A DNA stretch of 21,642 nt from JAVVRI01 sp036654795 (GTDB lineage: Bacteria > Bacteroidota > Bacteroidia > Bacteroidales > Tannerellaceae). Location of the stretch: positions 1 to 21,642 of the forward strand of contig JAVVRI010000030.1 in the NCBI GenBank assembly GCA_036654795.1. Reading direction: 5' to 3'. Shown here piece after piece: positions 6,637-13,476 of this stretch (its first letter is position 1; each line of letters starts with the position of its first letter). Under the pieces are notes generated by a model. It was given only the letters and a program-made list of their open reading frames with translations. It made no database searches and had not been told where the DNA came from. Position numbers and translations under genes: made by a program.

Positions 6637-8421
6637 ATGGTAAACGAAGGACTATTCTATCGATTCCTGCTATGGCGGGAAAAACGGATTAAAGAGAAAC
6701 ATTTCATATTGATGATCAGCTTCCTAGTCGGGATCTGTACGGCTATAGCAGCAATTCTGCTCAAACAGTTGATCCATTTTATTCAGCATCTGCTTACTTC
6801 CAACTTTCAGGCGAATGGGGCTAACTACCTTCTATTGATCTATCCTGTTATAGGTATTTTGCTGGCCGGACTGTTTGTAAAGTATGTTGTGCGAGATGAC
6901 ATTGGTCATGGGGTGACAAAGATCCTCTATGCCATTTCACAACGCAAGAGCCGCATCAAGCCGCATAACACGTGGACATCGATTGTGGCTAGCTCTGTAA
7001 CCATTGGCTTCGGTGGATCGGTAGGAGCGGAGGCACCTATTGTGCTGACAGGGGCTGCCATTGGTTCGAACTTGGGGCGTTTGTTTCGGATGGAGCAGAA
7101 GACGTTGATGCTACTTGTTGGTTGTGGAGCTGCCGGAGCGATTGCCGGTATCTTTAAAGCGCCGATTGCGGGGCTGGTGTTTGTCATTGAGGTGTTGATG
7201 CTTGACTTGACGATGACTTCCGTGTTGCCGCTTCTGATCTCTTCGGTGACGGCAGCCACGATGTCCTATATTTTTACCGGAACAGAGGCGATGTTTAAGT
7301 TCTCGCAGACAGAGGTGTTCGAGATTGAGCGTATTCCCTACGTGTTGCTGTTGGGGGTCTTTTGTGGGCTGGTGTCGCTTTACTTTACCCGTGTGATGAA
7401 TAGGGTAGAGGGGATGTACCGCAATCTGGGTGTGTATTGGAAGAAGTTTCTGCTTGGGGGCGTGATGCTTAGCATTCTGATATTCCTTTTTCCGCCACTT
7501 TATGGCGAAGGATATGATACGATTGGCTCTTTGCTGAACGGACAGTTCAATCACATTATGGATCAGAGTCTTTTCTTTGGTCTGGCAGATAACTATTGGG
7601 GAATTATTATCTTTTTGGGTTTGATTCTGCTGATGAAGGTGTTTGCCTCTAGTGCTACCAATGCCGGTGGCGGATGCGGTGGAATCTTTGCGCCTAGTTT
7701 GTATTTGGGTTGCATTGCCGGTTTCGTCTTTGCCCATGCGTCGAACTACTTCTCCTTTACCATGTATCTTTCGGAAAAGAACTTTGCGCTGCTTGGGATG
7801 GCTGGCATCATGTCCGGAGTGATGCACGCTCCGCTGACGGGTGTCTTTCTGATTGCTGAGTTGACGGGGGGGTATGACCTCTTCCTCCCGCTTATGATTG
7901 TTTCCACCAGTTCCTATATTACCATTCTGATGTTCGAGCCGCACAGTATTTACTCCATGCGTCTGGCGCAGAAGGGTGAGTTGTTGACGCACCATAAGGA
8001 CAAGGCGGTGCTTACGCTGCTCAAGATTGACAGTATTATTGAAAAAGACTTTCAAACGGTGTCTCCGGAAATGTCATTGGGCGATGTGGTCAAGGTGATC
8101 TCCCGCAGTGCGCGTAACGCCTTCCCGGTGGTAGATGAACGTGGTATGCTGATGGGGGTCGTGATGCTGGATAATATCCGTAACATCATGTTCCGTCCCG
8201 AGTTATACAATCGTTTTCATGTATCGAAGTTCATGGTTTCTGCCCCGGGTAGAATTCGAACGGATATGCCGATGGACAAGATGATGCAGGTATTCGACGA
8301 CACGAAAGCGTGGAACCTGCCTGTTGTAGATGAGCAGGGACACTATATTGGCTTCGTATCTAAATCAAAGATATTTAACTCCTACCGCGAAGTGCTGGTA
8401 GAAAACTTTTCAGGAGATTAA
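6637..8421 (+). CDS. CLC-family chloride channel with C-terminal CBS domain pair
   Basis: A 594-residue CLC-type anion transport protein of the inner membrane. The selectivity segments are recognisable but altered: GHGVT (90-94) stands where GSGIP is usual, GAEAP (130-134) where G(K/R)EGP is usual with the gating glutamate E132 retained, and GIFAP (349-353) is the GxFxP motif. In the segment FVIEVLMLD the position matching the internal proton glutamate (E203 in E. coli ClC-ec1) appears to be Val186, as in channel-type CLCs, so passive chloride conduction is more likely than Cl-/H+ exchange. This alignment is by eye. Two CBS motifs follow (about 468-525 and 530-588), probably sensing nucleotides. 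The gene is within the Sua5-fmt operon, 1 bp after the sugar transferase gene and 3 bp before fmt. Confidence 0.93.
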   Translation: MVNEGLFYRFLLWREKRIKEKHFILMISFLVGICTAIAAILLKQLIHFIQHLLTSNFQANGANYLLLIYPVIGILLAGLFVKYVVRDDIGHGVTKILYAISQRKSRIKPHNTWTSIVASSVTIGFGGSVGAEAPIVLTGAAIGSNLGRLFRMEQKTLMLLVGCGAAGAIAGIFKAPIAGLVFVIEVLMLDLTMTSVLPLLISSVTAATMSYIFTGTEAMFKFSQTEVFEIERIPYVLLLGVFCGLVSLYFTRVMNRVEGMYRNLGVYWKKFLLGGVMLSILIFLFPPLYGEGYDTIGSLLNGQFNHIMDQSLFFGLADNYWGIIIFLGLILLMKVFASSATNAGGGCGGIFAPSLYLGCIAGFVFAHASNYFSFTMYLSEKNFALLGMAGIMSGVMHAPLTGVFLIAELTGGYDLFLPLMIVSTSSYITILMFEPHSIYSMRLAQKGELLTHHKDKAVLTLLKIDSIIEKDFQTVSPEMSLGDVVKVISRSARNAFPVVDERGMLMGVVMLDNIRNIMFRPELYNRFHVSKFMVSAPGRIRTDMPMDKMMQVFDDTKAWNLPVVDEQGHYIGFVSKSKIFNSYREVLVENFSGD

Positions 8422-8424
8422 GAA

Positions 8425-9402
8425 ATGATGAATAAAGAAGATTTACGTATTGTATATATGGGTACACCGGACTTTGCCGTGGCTAGTCTACGTGCCTTGG
8501 TGGAAGGCGGATATAACATAGTGGGAGTGGTAACGATGCCTGATAAGCCGGTCGGTCGGCATGCCAGCGTGTTGCAAGCAAGCCCGGTGAAGCAATATGC
8601 CGAGTCCGTAGGCCTCCCTGTTTTGCAGCCAGAGAAGCTTAAAGAGGAATGTTTTGTGGAGGCGCTTCGTGCGCTTCGTGCCGACTTGCAGATTGTCGTA
8701 GCTTTCCGCATGCTTCCCGAAGTGGTTTGGGACATGCCTCGTCTGGGCACTTTCAACCTGCATGCCTCTCTGTTGCCGCAATATCGCGGAGCTGCCCCAA
8801 TCAATTGGGCGGTGATTAATGGAGATAAAGAGACTGGTGTAACAACCTTCTTCCTGACGCACGAGATTGACACCGGAAAGATCATTCGCCAGCTACATCT
8901 CCCAATTGCTGACACGGACGATGTGGGCACGGTGCATGACGCGTTGATGGCTATGGGGGCTGGTTTGGTTATGGAGACGGTCGATTTGCTTTTGGCTGGT
9001 CGTACAGACGCTGTGCCGCAGGAGGCGTTCTTCAAAGACCCATCCGAACTGCGCCCTGCTCCGAAAATATTCAAAGAGACTTGCCGCATTTGCTTCGACC
9101 AGCCGCTTGAGCGGACGTATGATTTCATCCGCGGCCTCTCGCCCTATCCTGCTGCTTGGGCGGAGTTGTTGTCTCCTGCCGGCGAACGTATCGTCCTAAA
9201 GATCTATCAAACTGAGAAGCGTCCGGGAGAACATTCCTTGCCCATTGGTACGCTCTGTCAAGAGGGAAAGAACATCCTCGAAGTGGCTGTGCCCGATGGT
9301 TTTCTCCGCTTGCTGAATGTCCAGTTGGCCGGAAAGAAGCGGATGAACATAACGGACTTTCTGAACGGATTTAAAACGGTGTGCGAGTATACGATGATCT
9401 GA
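8425..9402 (+). CDS. fmt: Methionyl-tRNA formyltransferase
   Basis: Fmt formylates the methionine on initiator tRNA using 10-formyltetrahydrofolate, in the cytoplasm. The 325-residue length is normal. The N-terminus has IVYMGTPDFAVASLRAL. The catalytic block TFNLHASLLPQYRGAAPINW contains the Asn, His and SLLPxYRG signature of formyl transferases, and THEIDTGKII provides the catalytic Asp. The C-terminal OB-like domain covers roughly 210-320. Two consecutive ATGs (8425 and 8428) are possible starts. The stop codon TGA at 9400-9402 overlaps the ATG of the DUF454 gene by one base (TGATG), suggesting translational coupling. Confidence 0.96.
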   Translation: MMNKEDLRIVYMGTPDFAVASLRALVEGGYNIVGVVTMPDKPVGRHASVLQASPVKQYAESVGLPVLQPEKLKEECFVEALRALRADLQIVVAFRMLPEVVWDMPRLGTFNLHASLLPQYRGAAPINWAVINGDKETGVTTFFLTHEIDTGKIIRQLHLPIADTDDVGTVHDALMAMGAGLVMETVDLLLAGRTDAVPQEAFFKDPSELRPAPKIFKETCRICFDQPLERTYDFIRGLSPYPAAWAELLSPAGERIVLKIYQTEKRPGEHSLPIGTLCQEGKNILEVAVPDGFLRLLNVQLAGKKRMNITDFLNGFKTVCEYTMI

Positions 9403-9776
9403 TGCGGAATACGAAACGAATCGTTTATATGATCCTCGGCTCCCTCTTCTTGATGCTGGGAGCCGTTGGCGTTTTTGTGCCAATACTTCCCACCACTCCT
9501 TTTTGGCTCTTGACCTGCTGGTTCTACCTCCACAGTTCGGAGGCGCTCTATGATCGGGTGATGCATAATCGTCATTTCGGCAGTTATGTGCGTGGCTTCA
9601 TGGTGGACAAGGCGATTCCCCTTCGTTCGAAGGTGATTTCCATCACTGTGATGTGGAGCTCCATCTTGCTTACCACCCTCTTCTTTATCGATGTTCTCTG
9701 GCTCCAAATCCTTTTGCTACTTGTTTGCACCGCCGTCACCTTTCACATCCTTTCCTTCCCAACGCGGAAGCTGTAA
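9402..9776 (+). CDS. DUF454 (YbaN-like) small inner-membrane protein
   Basis: A 124-residue membrane protein of the YbaN/DUF454 family, whose function is unknown. The family motif is clear: GSLFLMLGAVGVFVPILPTT followed by PFWLLTCWFY, then RVMHNRHFGSYVRGF and a C-terminal membrane pair (about 79-121). I start it at the ATG at 9402, which overlaps the fmt stop codon as TGATG; an upstream in-frame GTG at 9381 would lie inside fmt and is less likely. It is the last gene of the Sua5-to-fmt operon. Four bases after its stop codon begins the 86-bp terminator repeat. Confidence 0.85.
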   Translation: MRNTKRIVYMILGSLFLMLGAVGVFVPILPTTPFWLLTCWFYLHSSEALYDRVMHNRHFGSYVRGFMVDKAIPLRSKVISITVMWSSILLTTLFFIDVLWLQILLLLVCTAVTFHILSFPTRKL

Positions 9777-9780
9777 ATTC

Positions 9781-9866
9781 CCTCGTCGGAGGCATTTGCC
9801 GATGTGCTGGTAGGGACACTAAAAAAAGCGAGAGATGGCTATGGGCTATCTCTCGCTTTTTTTATG
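9781..9866. repeat. Terminator-bearing repeat, copy 1 (86 bp)
   Basis: This 86-bp stretch begins CCTCGTCGGAGGCATTTGCC, four bases after the DUF454 stop codon, and reappears at 11326-11412 with two substitutions and one extra T. Its first 40 bases, which are not part of the inner hairpin, are identical in both copies. It ends exactly at the run of N, where copy 2 continues into the outer right arm of the hairpin. The left outer arm GTAGGGACA (9810-9818) is present here. Confidence 0.9.
9821..9863 (+). terminator. Intrinsic terminator after the fmt-DUF454 operon
   Basis: A perfect 16-bp stem: AAAAAAAGCGAGAGAT (9821-9836) pairs with ATCTCTCGCTTTTTTT (9848-9863) around an 11-nt loop. A-tract and T-tract flank the GC-rich part, so it can terminate transcription from either strand. 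It is the core of repeat copy 1. Confidence 0.9.
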
Positions 9867-9876
9867 NNNNNNNNNN
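9867..9876. other. Assembly gap (10 N)
   Basis: Ten undetermined bases directly follow repeat copy 1. The true distance and sequence between the two flanks are unknown. The break at a repeated hairpin suggests an assembler stopped at a repeat end, so adjacency of the DUF454 and ThrE genes is less certain than elsewhere. Confidence 0.97.
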
Positions 9877-9899
9877 CCTTTATCCATTAAATTTTTCTC

Positions 9900-9907
9900 T
9901 ATATTTG
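9900..9907 (+). promoter_or_regulatory. Probable -7 box for the ThrE-type exporter gene
   Basis: TATATTTG matches TAnnTTTG. It lies 64 bp before the ATG at 9972, giving a leader of about 58 nt. The leader contains two small hairpins: GGCT/AGCC (9926-9938) and GTTTG/CAAAC (9945-9958). The -33 position falls at the edge of the assembly gap and cannot be judged. Confidence 0.5.
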
Positions 9908-9971
9908 TACCCCTAATTGGTGCAGGGCTTAGATAGCCGGTGCCGTTTGATGCCAAACCTCATAAAAATAT

Positions 9972-11324
9972 ATGATAGAAACTAGTAGACTGAACGACCA
10001 AGATGTATTTCTTTTACGCCGGAAGCTGGACCTGCTGCTCCGCACCGGCAAGTTGCTTATGGAAAGTGCAGCGGACACTAACCGCATCGAGCGAAACATG
10101 AAACGGGTGGCCGCCTATATGGGCATCCCCGAAGACAAGCTGCATCTGGACATTCGATGGACTATGATTGTAGTAAACGTGAGTGACGAACACCACTCCT
10201 TTTCTAAATTTCAAAAGTGCGAGAAGCATGGCATCAACATGACCACCGTTTCACTCATCAGCAAGCTGTCGTGGCATGCGATTGAGCAGGACTATTCCCT
10301 CGATAAATATGAGGAGGAGTTGGAGAAGATTGTCGCGAAGCCACGTAACTATACGCATTATGTCGTTGCCATTGGCGCCGGCTTTGCTTGCGGAGGTTTT
10401 TGCAAACTGTTTGGTGGCGATTGGATCGCCTTTCTGTTTGCCTCTATCTGCGCCTTTATTGGCTTTCGGATACGTGCGCGGTGTATTGATTTTGGTATCA
10501 ATGTGTATATGAGCATTGCCATTGCTGCGTTTATCTCCACCTGTTTGGCCTATGCATCGTCCTATTTGGGCGTGTCCGCCACGCCTTACCATCCATTGTT
10601 GGCTTGCGCGCTGTTTATCGTGCCGGGTGTGCCGCTGATCAATTTCGTGGACGATATGATCGATAGCCATTTGATGATGGGTATTACTCGTGCTGCAAAC
10701 ACAGCCATGATGGTGGGCGCTATGACTTTTGGCATTGCCTTTTGTATGCGTATGTTGGTGATGGAGGATATTGAAATAGATCATAAATTTAGCGAACTGA
10801 GCATGGTTTCCCACGATTCGTACTTTATCTATGCTGTCGCCGCTGCTATTTCGGCTATGGGCTTTTCGATGATCTTTAATATTCAAAGGAAGCTGCTCTG
10901 GGTGGTGGCCGTAGGTGGAATTATTGCTGTTTGCACACGCAACTTCGTAAATTTCGAGTTGGGCTTTGGTCCGATTATCGGTTCGTTTATGGGTGGTTTT
11001 GTGGTGAGTCTGATTGCCGTGAAGGCTGTCCACTGGTTTCATGTGCCCAACCACGTACTGACGATTCCGTCGGTTATTCCCATGATCCCCGGTGTGCTGA
11101 TGTATCGTTCATTACTGGCCTTTATCAACCTGCATGGAGTAGTGGGAGAGGTGACAAATGCTTTTTATAACGGCATCAACTCGGCACTGATTATTCTCTG
11201 CATCTCGCTGGGGGTAGCGGTGCCAAACATCTTTGCCCGTCGTTACATTGCTCGCGATCGTCAGCTCTTTTTGCAGGAGGAGTTGGCGGCGCGCCGTAGC
11301 CGTGGCAAGTTTATGGAGTGGTAG
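9972..11324 (+). CDS. ThrE-family threonine/serine exporter (fused DUF1212 and DUF3815)
   Basis: A 450-residue inner-membrane protein of the threonine/serine exporter family. The N-terminal cytoplasmic part (about 15-115) carries the typical GKLLMESAADTNRIERNMKR segment, in which the family usually has 'aGaet.Rve'. It is followed by a first membrane bundle starting YVVAIGAGFACGGFCKLFGG and including FIVPGVPLINFVDDMIDSH. A second set of hydrophobic segments (about 285-425) contains IPSVIPMIPGVLMYRS, matching the smaller ThrE_2/DUF3815 partner. Many bacteria encode these two halves separately; here they are one chain, as in Corynebacterium ThrE. Export of threonine or serine is inferred from family. 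It has its own promoter and ends 2 bp before repeat copy 2. Confidence 0.88.
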   Translation: MIETSRLNDQDVFLLRRKLDLLLRTGKLLMESAADTNRIERNMKRVAAYMGIPEDKLHLDIRWTMIVVNVSDEHHSFSKFQKCEKHGINMTTVSLISKLSWHAIEQDYSLDKYEEELEKIVAKPRNYTHYVVAIGAGFACGGFCKLFGGDWIAFLFASICAFIGFRIRARCIDFGINVYMSIAIAAFISTCLAYASSYLGVSATPYHPLLACALFIVPGVPLINFVDDMIDSHLMMGITRAANTAMMVGAMTFGIAFCMRMLVMEDIEIDHKFSELSMVSHDSYFIYAVAAAISAMGFSMIFNIQRKLLWVVAVGGIIAVCTRNFVNFELGFGPIIGSFMGGFVVSLIAVKAVHWFHVPNHVLTIPSVIPMIPGVLMYRSLLAFINLHGVVGEVTNAFYNGINSALIILCISLGVAVPNIFARRYIARDRQLFLQEELAARRSRGKFMEW

Positions 11325-11325
11325 T

Positions 11326-11412
11326 CCTCGTCGGAGGCATTTGCCGATGTGCTGGTAGGGACACTGAAAAAAGCGAGAGATGGTTATGGGCTATCTCTCG
11401 CTTTTTTTTATG
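11326..11412. repeat. Terminator-bearing repeat, copy 2 (87 bp)
   Basis: Second copy of the sequence at 9781-9866, starting 1 bp after the ThrE stop codon (11322-11324). Differences: A to G in the A-tract, C to T in the loop, and one added T in the T-tract. Here the right-hand continuation is present, giving the outer arms GTAGGGACA (11355-11363) and TGTCCCTAC (11411-11419) around the inner hairpin. Confidence 0.9.
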
Positions 11413-11419
11413 TCCCTAC
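11355..11419. terminator. Bidirectional terminator between convergent ThrE and catalase genes
   Basis: The inner stem AAAAAAGCGAGAGAT (11367-11381) with ATCTCTCGCTTTTTT (11393-11407) is extended by the outer arms GTAGGGACA and TGTCCCTAC, with only a 3/3 internal loop between. A- and T-tracts on both sides of the GC-rich stem suit termination of both convergent genes. Confidence 0.85.
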
Positions 11420-11437
11420 GCTTTCACGGCGTAGGGA
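11413..11437. terminator. Second hairpin overlapping the terminator
   Basis: TCCCTACGC (11413-11421) pairs perfectly with GCGTAGGGA (11429-11437) around a 7-nt loop. Its left arm is the same segment that forms the outer arm of the preceding terminator, so the two pairings exclude each other. It lies 13 bp from the catalase stop codon. It has no T-tract on the plus strand, so a terminator role is uncertain. Confidence 0.4.
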
Positions 11438-11449
11438 GGTGGGGGTCTA

Positions 11450-12916
11450 CTATCGTGTTTCCTTCAGTGCTGCGTCAAGGCAGATACCTAGAGCGTCGGC
11501 TACGCCTTTACCGTATGCGGGGTCTGCTTTGTAGCAATTGCGCACGTGGCGTTGTTGGATGAACAACTCGGCACCACCAATTTGGCGGGCAGTGTTTTCG
11601 AATAACACTTGTTGCTCTTCGGAAGTCATGAGGCGGAACAAGGCGCCGGGCTGGCTATAGTAATCCTCGTCATATTCGCGCTCGTTGTAGTTGTATATCT
11701 CGCCATTCGTCTTGATGGGCGGCTCTTTTGTTTCAGGTTGTTCTTGCCATTCGCCGTAGCTGTTTGGTTCGTAACCTTTGGCAGCACCGTAGTTGCCGTC
11801 AACGCGCATGGCGCCGTCGCGGTGGTAGGCGTGGAAGGGGCAGCGGGGTTTGTTTACCGGGATTTGCTCCAAGTTTACACCTAGGCGATAGCGTTGAGCG
11901 TCTCCATAAGAGAAGAGGCGGCCTTGTAGCATCTTGTCCGGAGAGAAGCCAATGCCTTCTACAATATTCATCGGGTTGAAAGCTGCTTGTTCTACTTCGG
12001 CGAAGTAGTTTTCCGGGTTACGATTCAGCTCCATGATGCCTACATCCTGCAAAGGGAAGTCGGCGTGCGGCCATACTTTTGTCAGGTCGAACGGATTGAT
12101 TGGGTAGTTGTCTGCCTGCTCTTCCGTCATCAACTGGATCTGGAACTTCCATTTCGGGAAATCACCTTTGGCGATGCTGTCGAACAGGTCGCGCTGGTGA
12201 GACTCGCGGTCTTTGGCGATGAGTGCTTCGGCCTCAGCGTCTGTCAGGTTCTTGATGCCTTGCATGGTGGTGAGGTGGAACTTCACCCAGATGCGCTTGT
12301 TGTCTGCGTTTAGGAAACTGTATGTATGGCTGCCGAATCCGTGCATGTGACGGTATGAGGCGGGGATGCCGCGTGAGCTCATTGTGATCGTTACTTGGTG
12401 TAATGCTTCGGGTAACAGTGTCCAGAAGTCCCAGTTATTGTTTGCGCTGCGCAGGTTGGTGTGCGGGTCGCGCTTAACGGCATGGTTGAGGTCAGGAAAC
12501 TTCAGCGGGTCGCGCAGGAAGAATACGGGTGTGTTGTTTCCCACCATGTCCCAGTTACCTTCTTCTGTGTAGAACTTGATGGCAAAGCCACGAATGTCGC
12601 GCTCAGCATCGGCAGCACCACGTTCGCCAGCCACGGTGGAGAAGCGTACGAAGCATTCCGTCTTTTTGCCTACTTCGCTGAAGATGGCAGCCTTTGTGTA
12701 CTTTGTGATATCATTTGTCACGGTGAATGTTCCGTATGCACCCGAACCTTTGGCGTGCATACGTCTTTCCGGGATTACCTCACGGTCGAAGTGAGCCAGT
12801 TTCTCAATTAACCACGGGTCTTGCAGTAATACCTGGCCGCGAGGACCTACTGTCTGCGTGTTCTGATTGTCTGCTACGGGGCGACCGTTGGCAGTTGTTA
12901 GCTTTTTGTTCTCCAT
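11450..12916 (-). CDS. katA: Haem catalase (clade 3, small subunit)
   Basis: A 488-residue monofunctional haem catalase that converts hydrogen peroxide to water and oxygen in the cytoplasm. All key residues are present at canonical positions: distal His54 in ERRMHAKGSGA, Asn127 in MVGNNTPVFFLRDP, and the proximal haem ligand Tyr337 in GRLFSYGDAQRYRLG. The length and the absence of a C-terminal flavodoxin-like domain place it with small-subunit catalases. In Bacteroides fragilis the equivalent gene is called katB and is peroxide-inducible through OxyR; no OxyR site could be assigned here by eye. The gene has a long leader of about 110 nt with a stable hairpin. Its presence implies tolerance of oxygen exposure. 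Confidence 0.96.
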   Translation of the reverse strand: MENKKLTTANGRPVADNQNTQTVGPRGQVLLQDPWLIEKLAHFDREVIPERRMHAKGSGAYGTFTVTNDITKYTKAAIFSEVGKKTECFVRFSTVAGERGAADAERDIRGFAIKFYTEEGNWDMVGNNTPVFFLRDPLKFPDLNHAVKRDPHTNLRSANNNWDFWTLLPEALHQVTITMSSRGIPASYRHMHGFGSHTYSFLNADNKRIWVKFHLTTMQGIKNLTDAEAEALIAKDRESHQRDLFDSIAKGDFPKWKFQIQLMTEEQADNYPINPFDLTKVWPHADFPLQDVGIMELNRNPENYFAEVEQAAFNPMNIVEGIGFSPDKMLQGRLFSYGDAQRYRLGVNLEQIPVNKPRCPFHAYHRDGAMRVDGNYGAAKGYEPNSYGEWQEQPETKEPPIKTNGEIYNYNEREYDEDYYSQPGALFRLMTSEEQQVLFENTARQIGGAELFIQQRHVRNCYKADPAYGKGVADALGICLDAALKETR

Positions 12917-12963
12917 AATTCTGCTTTTAAATGATTATGCAGTATCGGCGGTTTGGTCTGTTG

Positions 12964-12985
12964 CCGGAAGCCTTACGGAGGCCGG
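12964..12985 (-). promoter_or_regulatory. Hairpin in the catalase 5' leader
   Basis: The segment folds as CCGG, then GCCT/AGGC around a 5-nt loop, then CCGG (a 2-nt bulge on one side). It lies between the catalase promoter and start codon, about 48-70 nt upstream of the ATG. On the plus strand it is followed by five T, so it could instead end rightward transcripts, but no plus-strand gene precedes it. Confidence 0.4.
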
Positions 12986-13031
12986 TTTTTGAGGGTGACG
13001 CCTTTGCTGCGTTGTTGTTTACTTTCACTTG

Positions 13032-13039
13032 CAAAGCTA
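13032..13039 (-). promoter_or_regulatory. Probable -7 box for the catalase gene
   Basis: On the minus strand TAGCTTTG matches TAnnTTTG. It is 115 bp upstream of the ATG at 12916. No TTG is seen at the -33 position, which would fit a promoter that depends on an activator; that is inference. Confidence 0.5.
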
Positions 13040-13212
13040 CGCATAATAATTAATATTTCATCTATCTTTATATTGATGGAGACATTGATTTTATTTATGA
13101 AGACGGGGATGGGAAGCACTCCTCCGCTAAGCTCATTGCACGTCCGAAAAACAGGAGAAAGCGTCTTAATAATGGTTGCCCGGCTGGGGGTATTTAGAAC
13201 TATTGCGCTAGC

Positions 13213-13413
13213 TCTCAATATGCAGTATTTTAATAAAAAAGATCGGATGTTTTATCCTGAAGTCTATATACTATTATTCTTTTGAGCTAGCTGAAAATTG
13301 ATTTTGAGCTACCTCGAAATTGTTTTTGAGCAGGCTCAAAATTACTTTTGAGCTAGCCCAAAAGTATAATTAGAATAATGCTTTGCTCTAAATAGTGGTA
13401 TAGAAAGTACTAA
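13213..13413 (+). repeat. 201-bp palindrome-array element, copy 1
   Basis: Inverted partner of 20408-20608. The gap-free hand alignment gives 171 of 201 matches: flanks 105 of 116, central array 66 of 85. The array at 13280-13363 has four quasi-palindromes of consensus TTTTGAGCNNGCTCAAAA, starting at 13280, 13302, 13324 and 13346, exactly 22 bp apart. The third is perfect; the others have 1-2 mismatches. The left flank contains GATCGGATGTTTTA and the right flank GTGGTATAGAAAGTACTAA. The element occupies the middle of the 642-bp region between the catalase gene and the DPP4-type gene. No gene was recognised in 12917-13558; short open frames there have no family resemblance. Confidence 0.93.
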
Positions 13414-13468
13414 TAGTTCGGACGAATGTATTACAAGATTGAACCCATCTGTTTTTAAGTTTAAAACT

Positions 13469-13476
13469 TATATTTG
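13469..13476 (+). promoter_or_regulatory. Probable -7 box for the DPP4-type peptidase gene
   Basis: TATATTTG matches TAnnTTTG, 82 bp before the ATG at 13559 and 55 bp after the end of the palindrome-array element. The leader includes a small hairpin AGAAC/GTTCT (13521-13535). Confidence 0.45.

Noticed and set aside
7111..8055. Long minus-strand frame (314 codons) inside the CLC gene
   Set aside because: Antisense shadow of a clear CLC gene; composition is rich in His, Gln and Arg, as expected for the reverse of membrane-protein codons.
8418..9128. Minus-strand frame (236 codons) over fmt
   Set aside because: Shadow of fmt, which has complete family motifs; the antisense product has no recognisable domain.
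10251..11054. Minus-strand frame (267 codons) over the ThrE gene
   Set aside because: His- and Asn-rich antisense shadow of a membrane protein gene.
13040..13075. Possible OxyR operator upstream of the catalase gene
   Set aside because: The region is A/T-rich with an isolated GATAG segment, but the four-part ATAG/CTAT spacing of OxyR sites could not be fitted.
12953..13285. 110-codon plus-strand open frame in the catalase/peptidase intergenic region
   Set aside because: It crosses the catalase leader hairpin, promoter box and the boundary of the 201-bp repeat, with no protein-family resemblance.
13280..13363. Short repeats that might be a CRISPR array (also at 20458-20541)
   Set aside because: Units are palindromic, 18 bp with only 4-bp linkers, four per array; there are no spacers of 25-40 bp and no cas genes.
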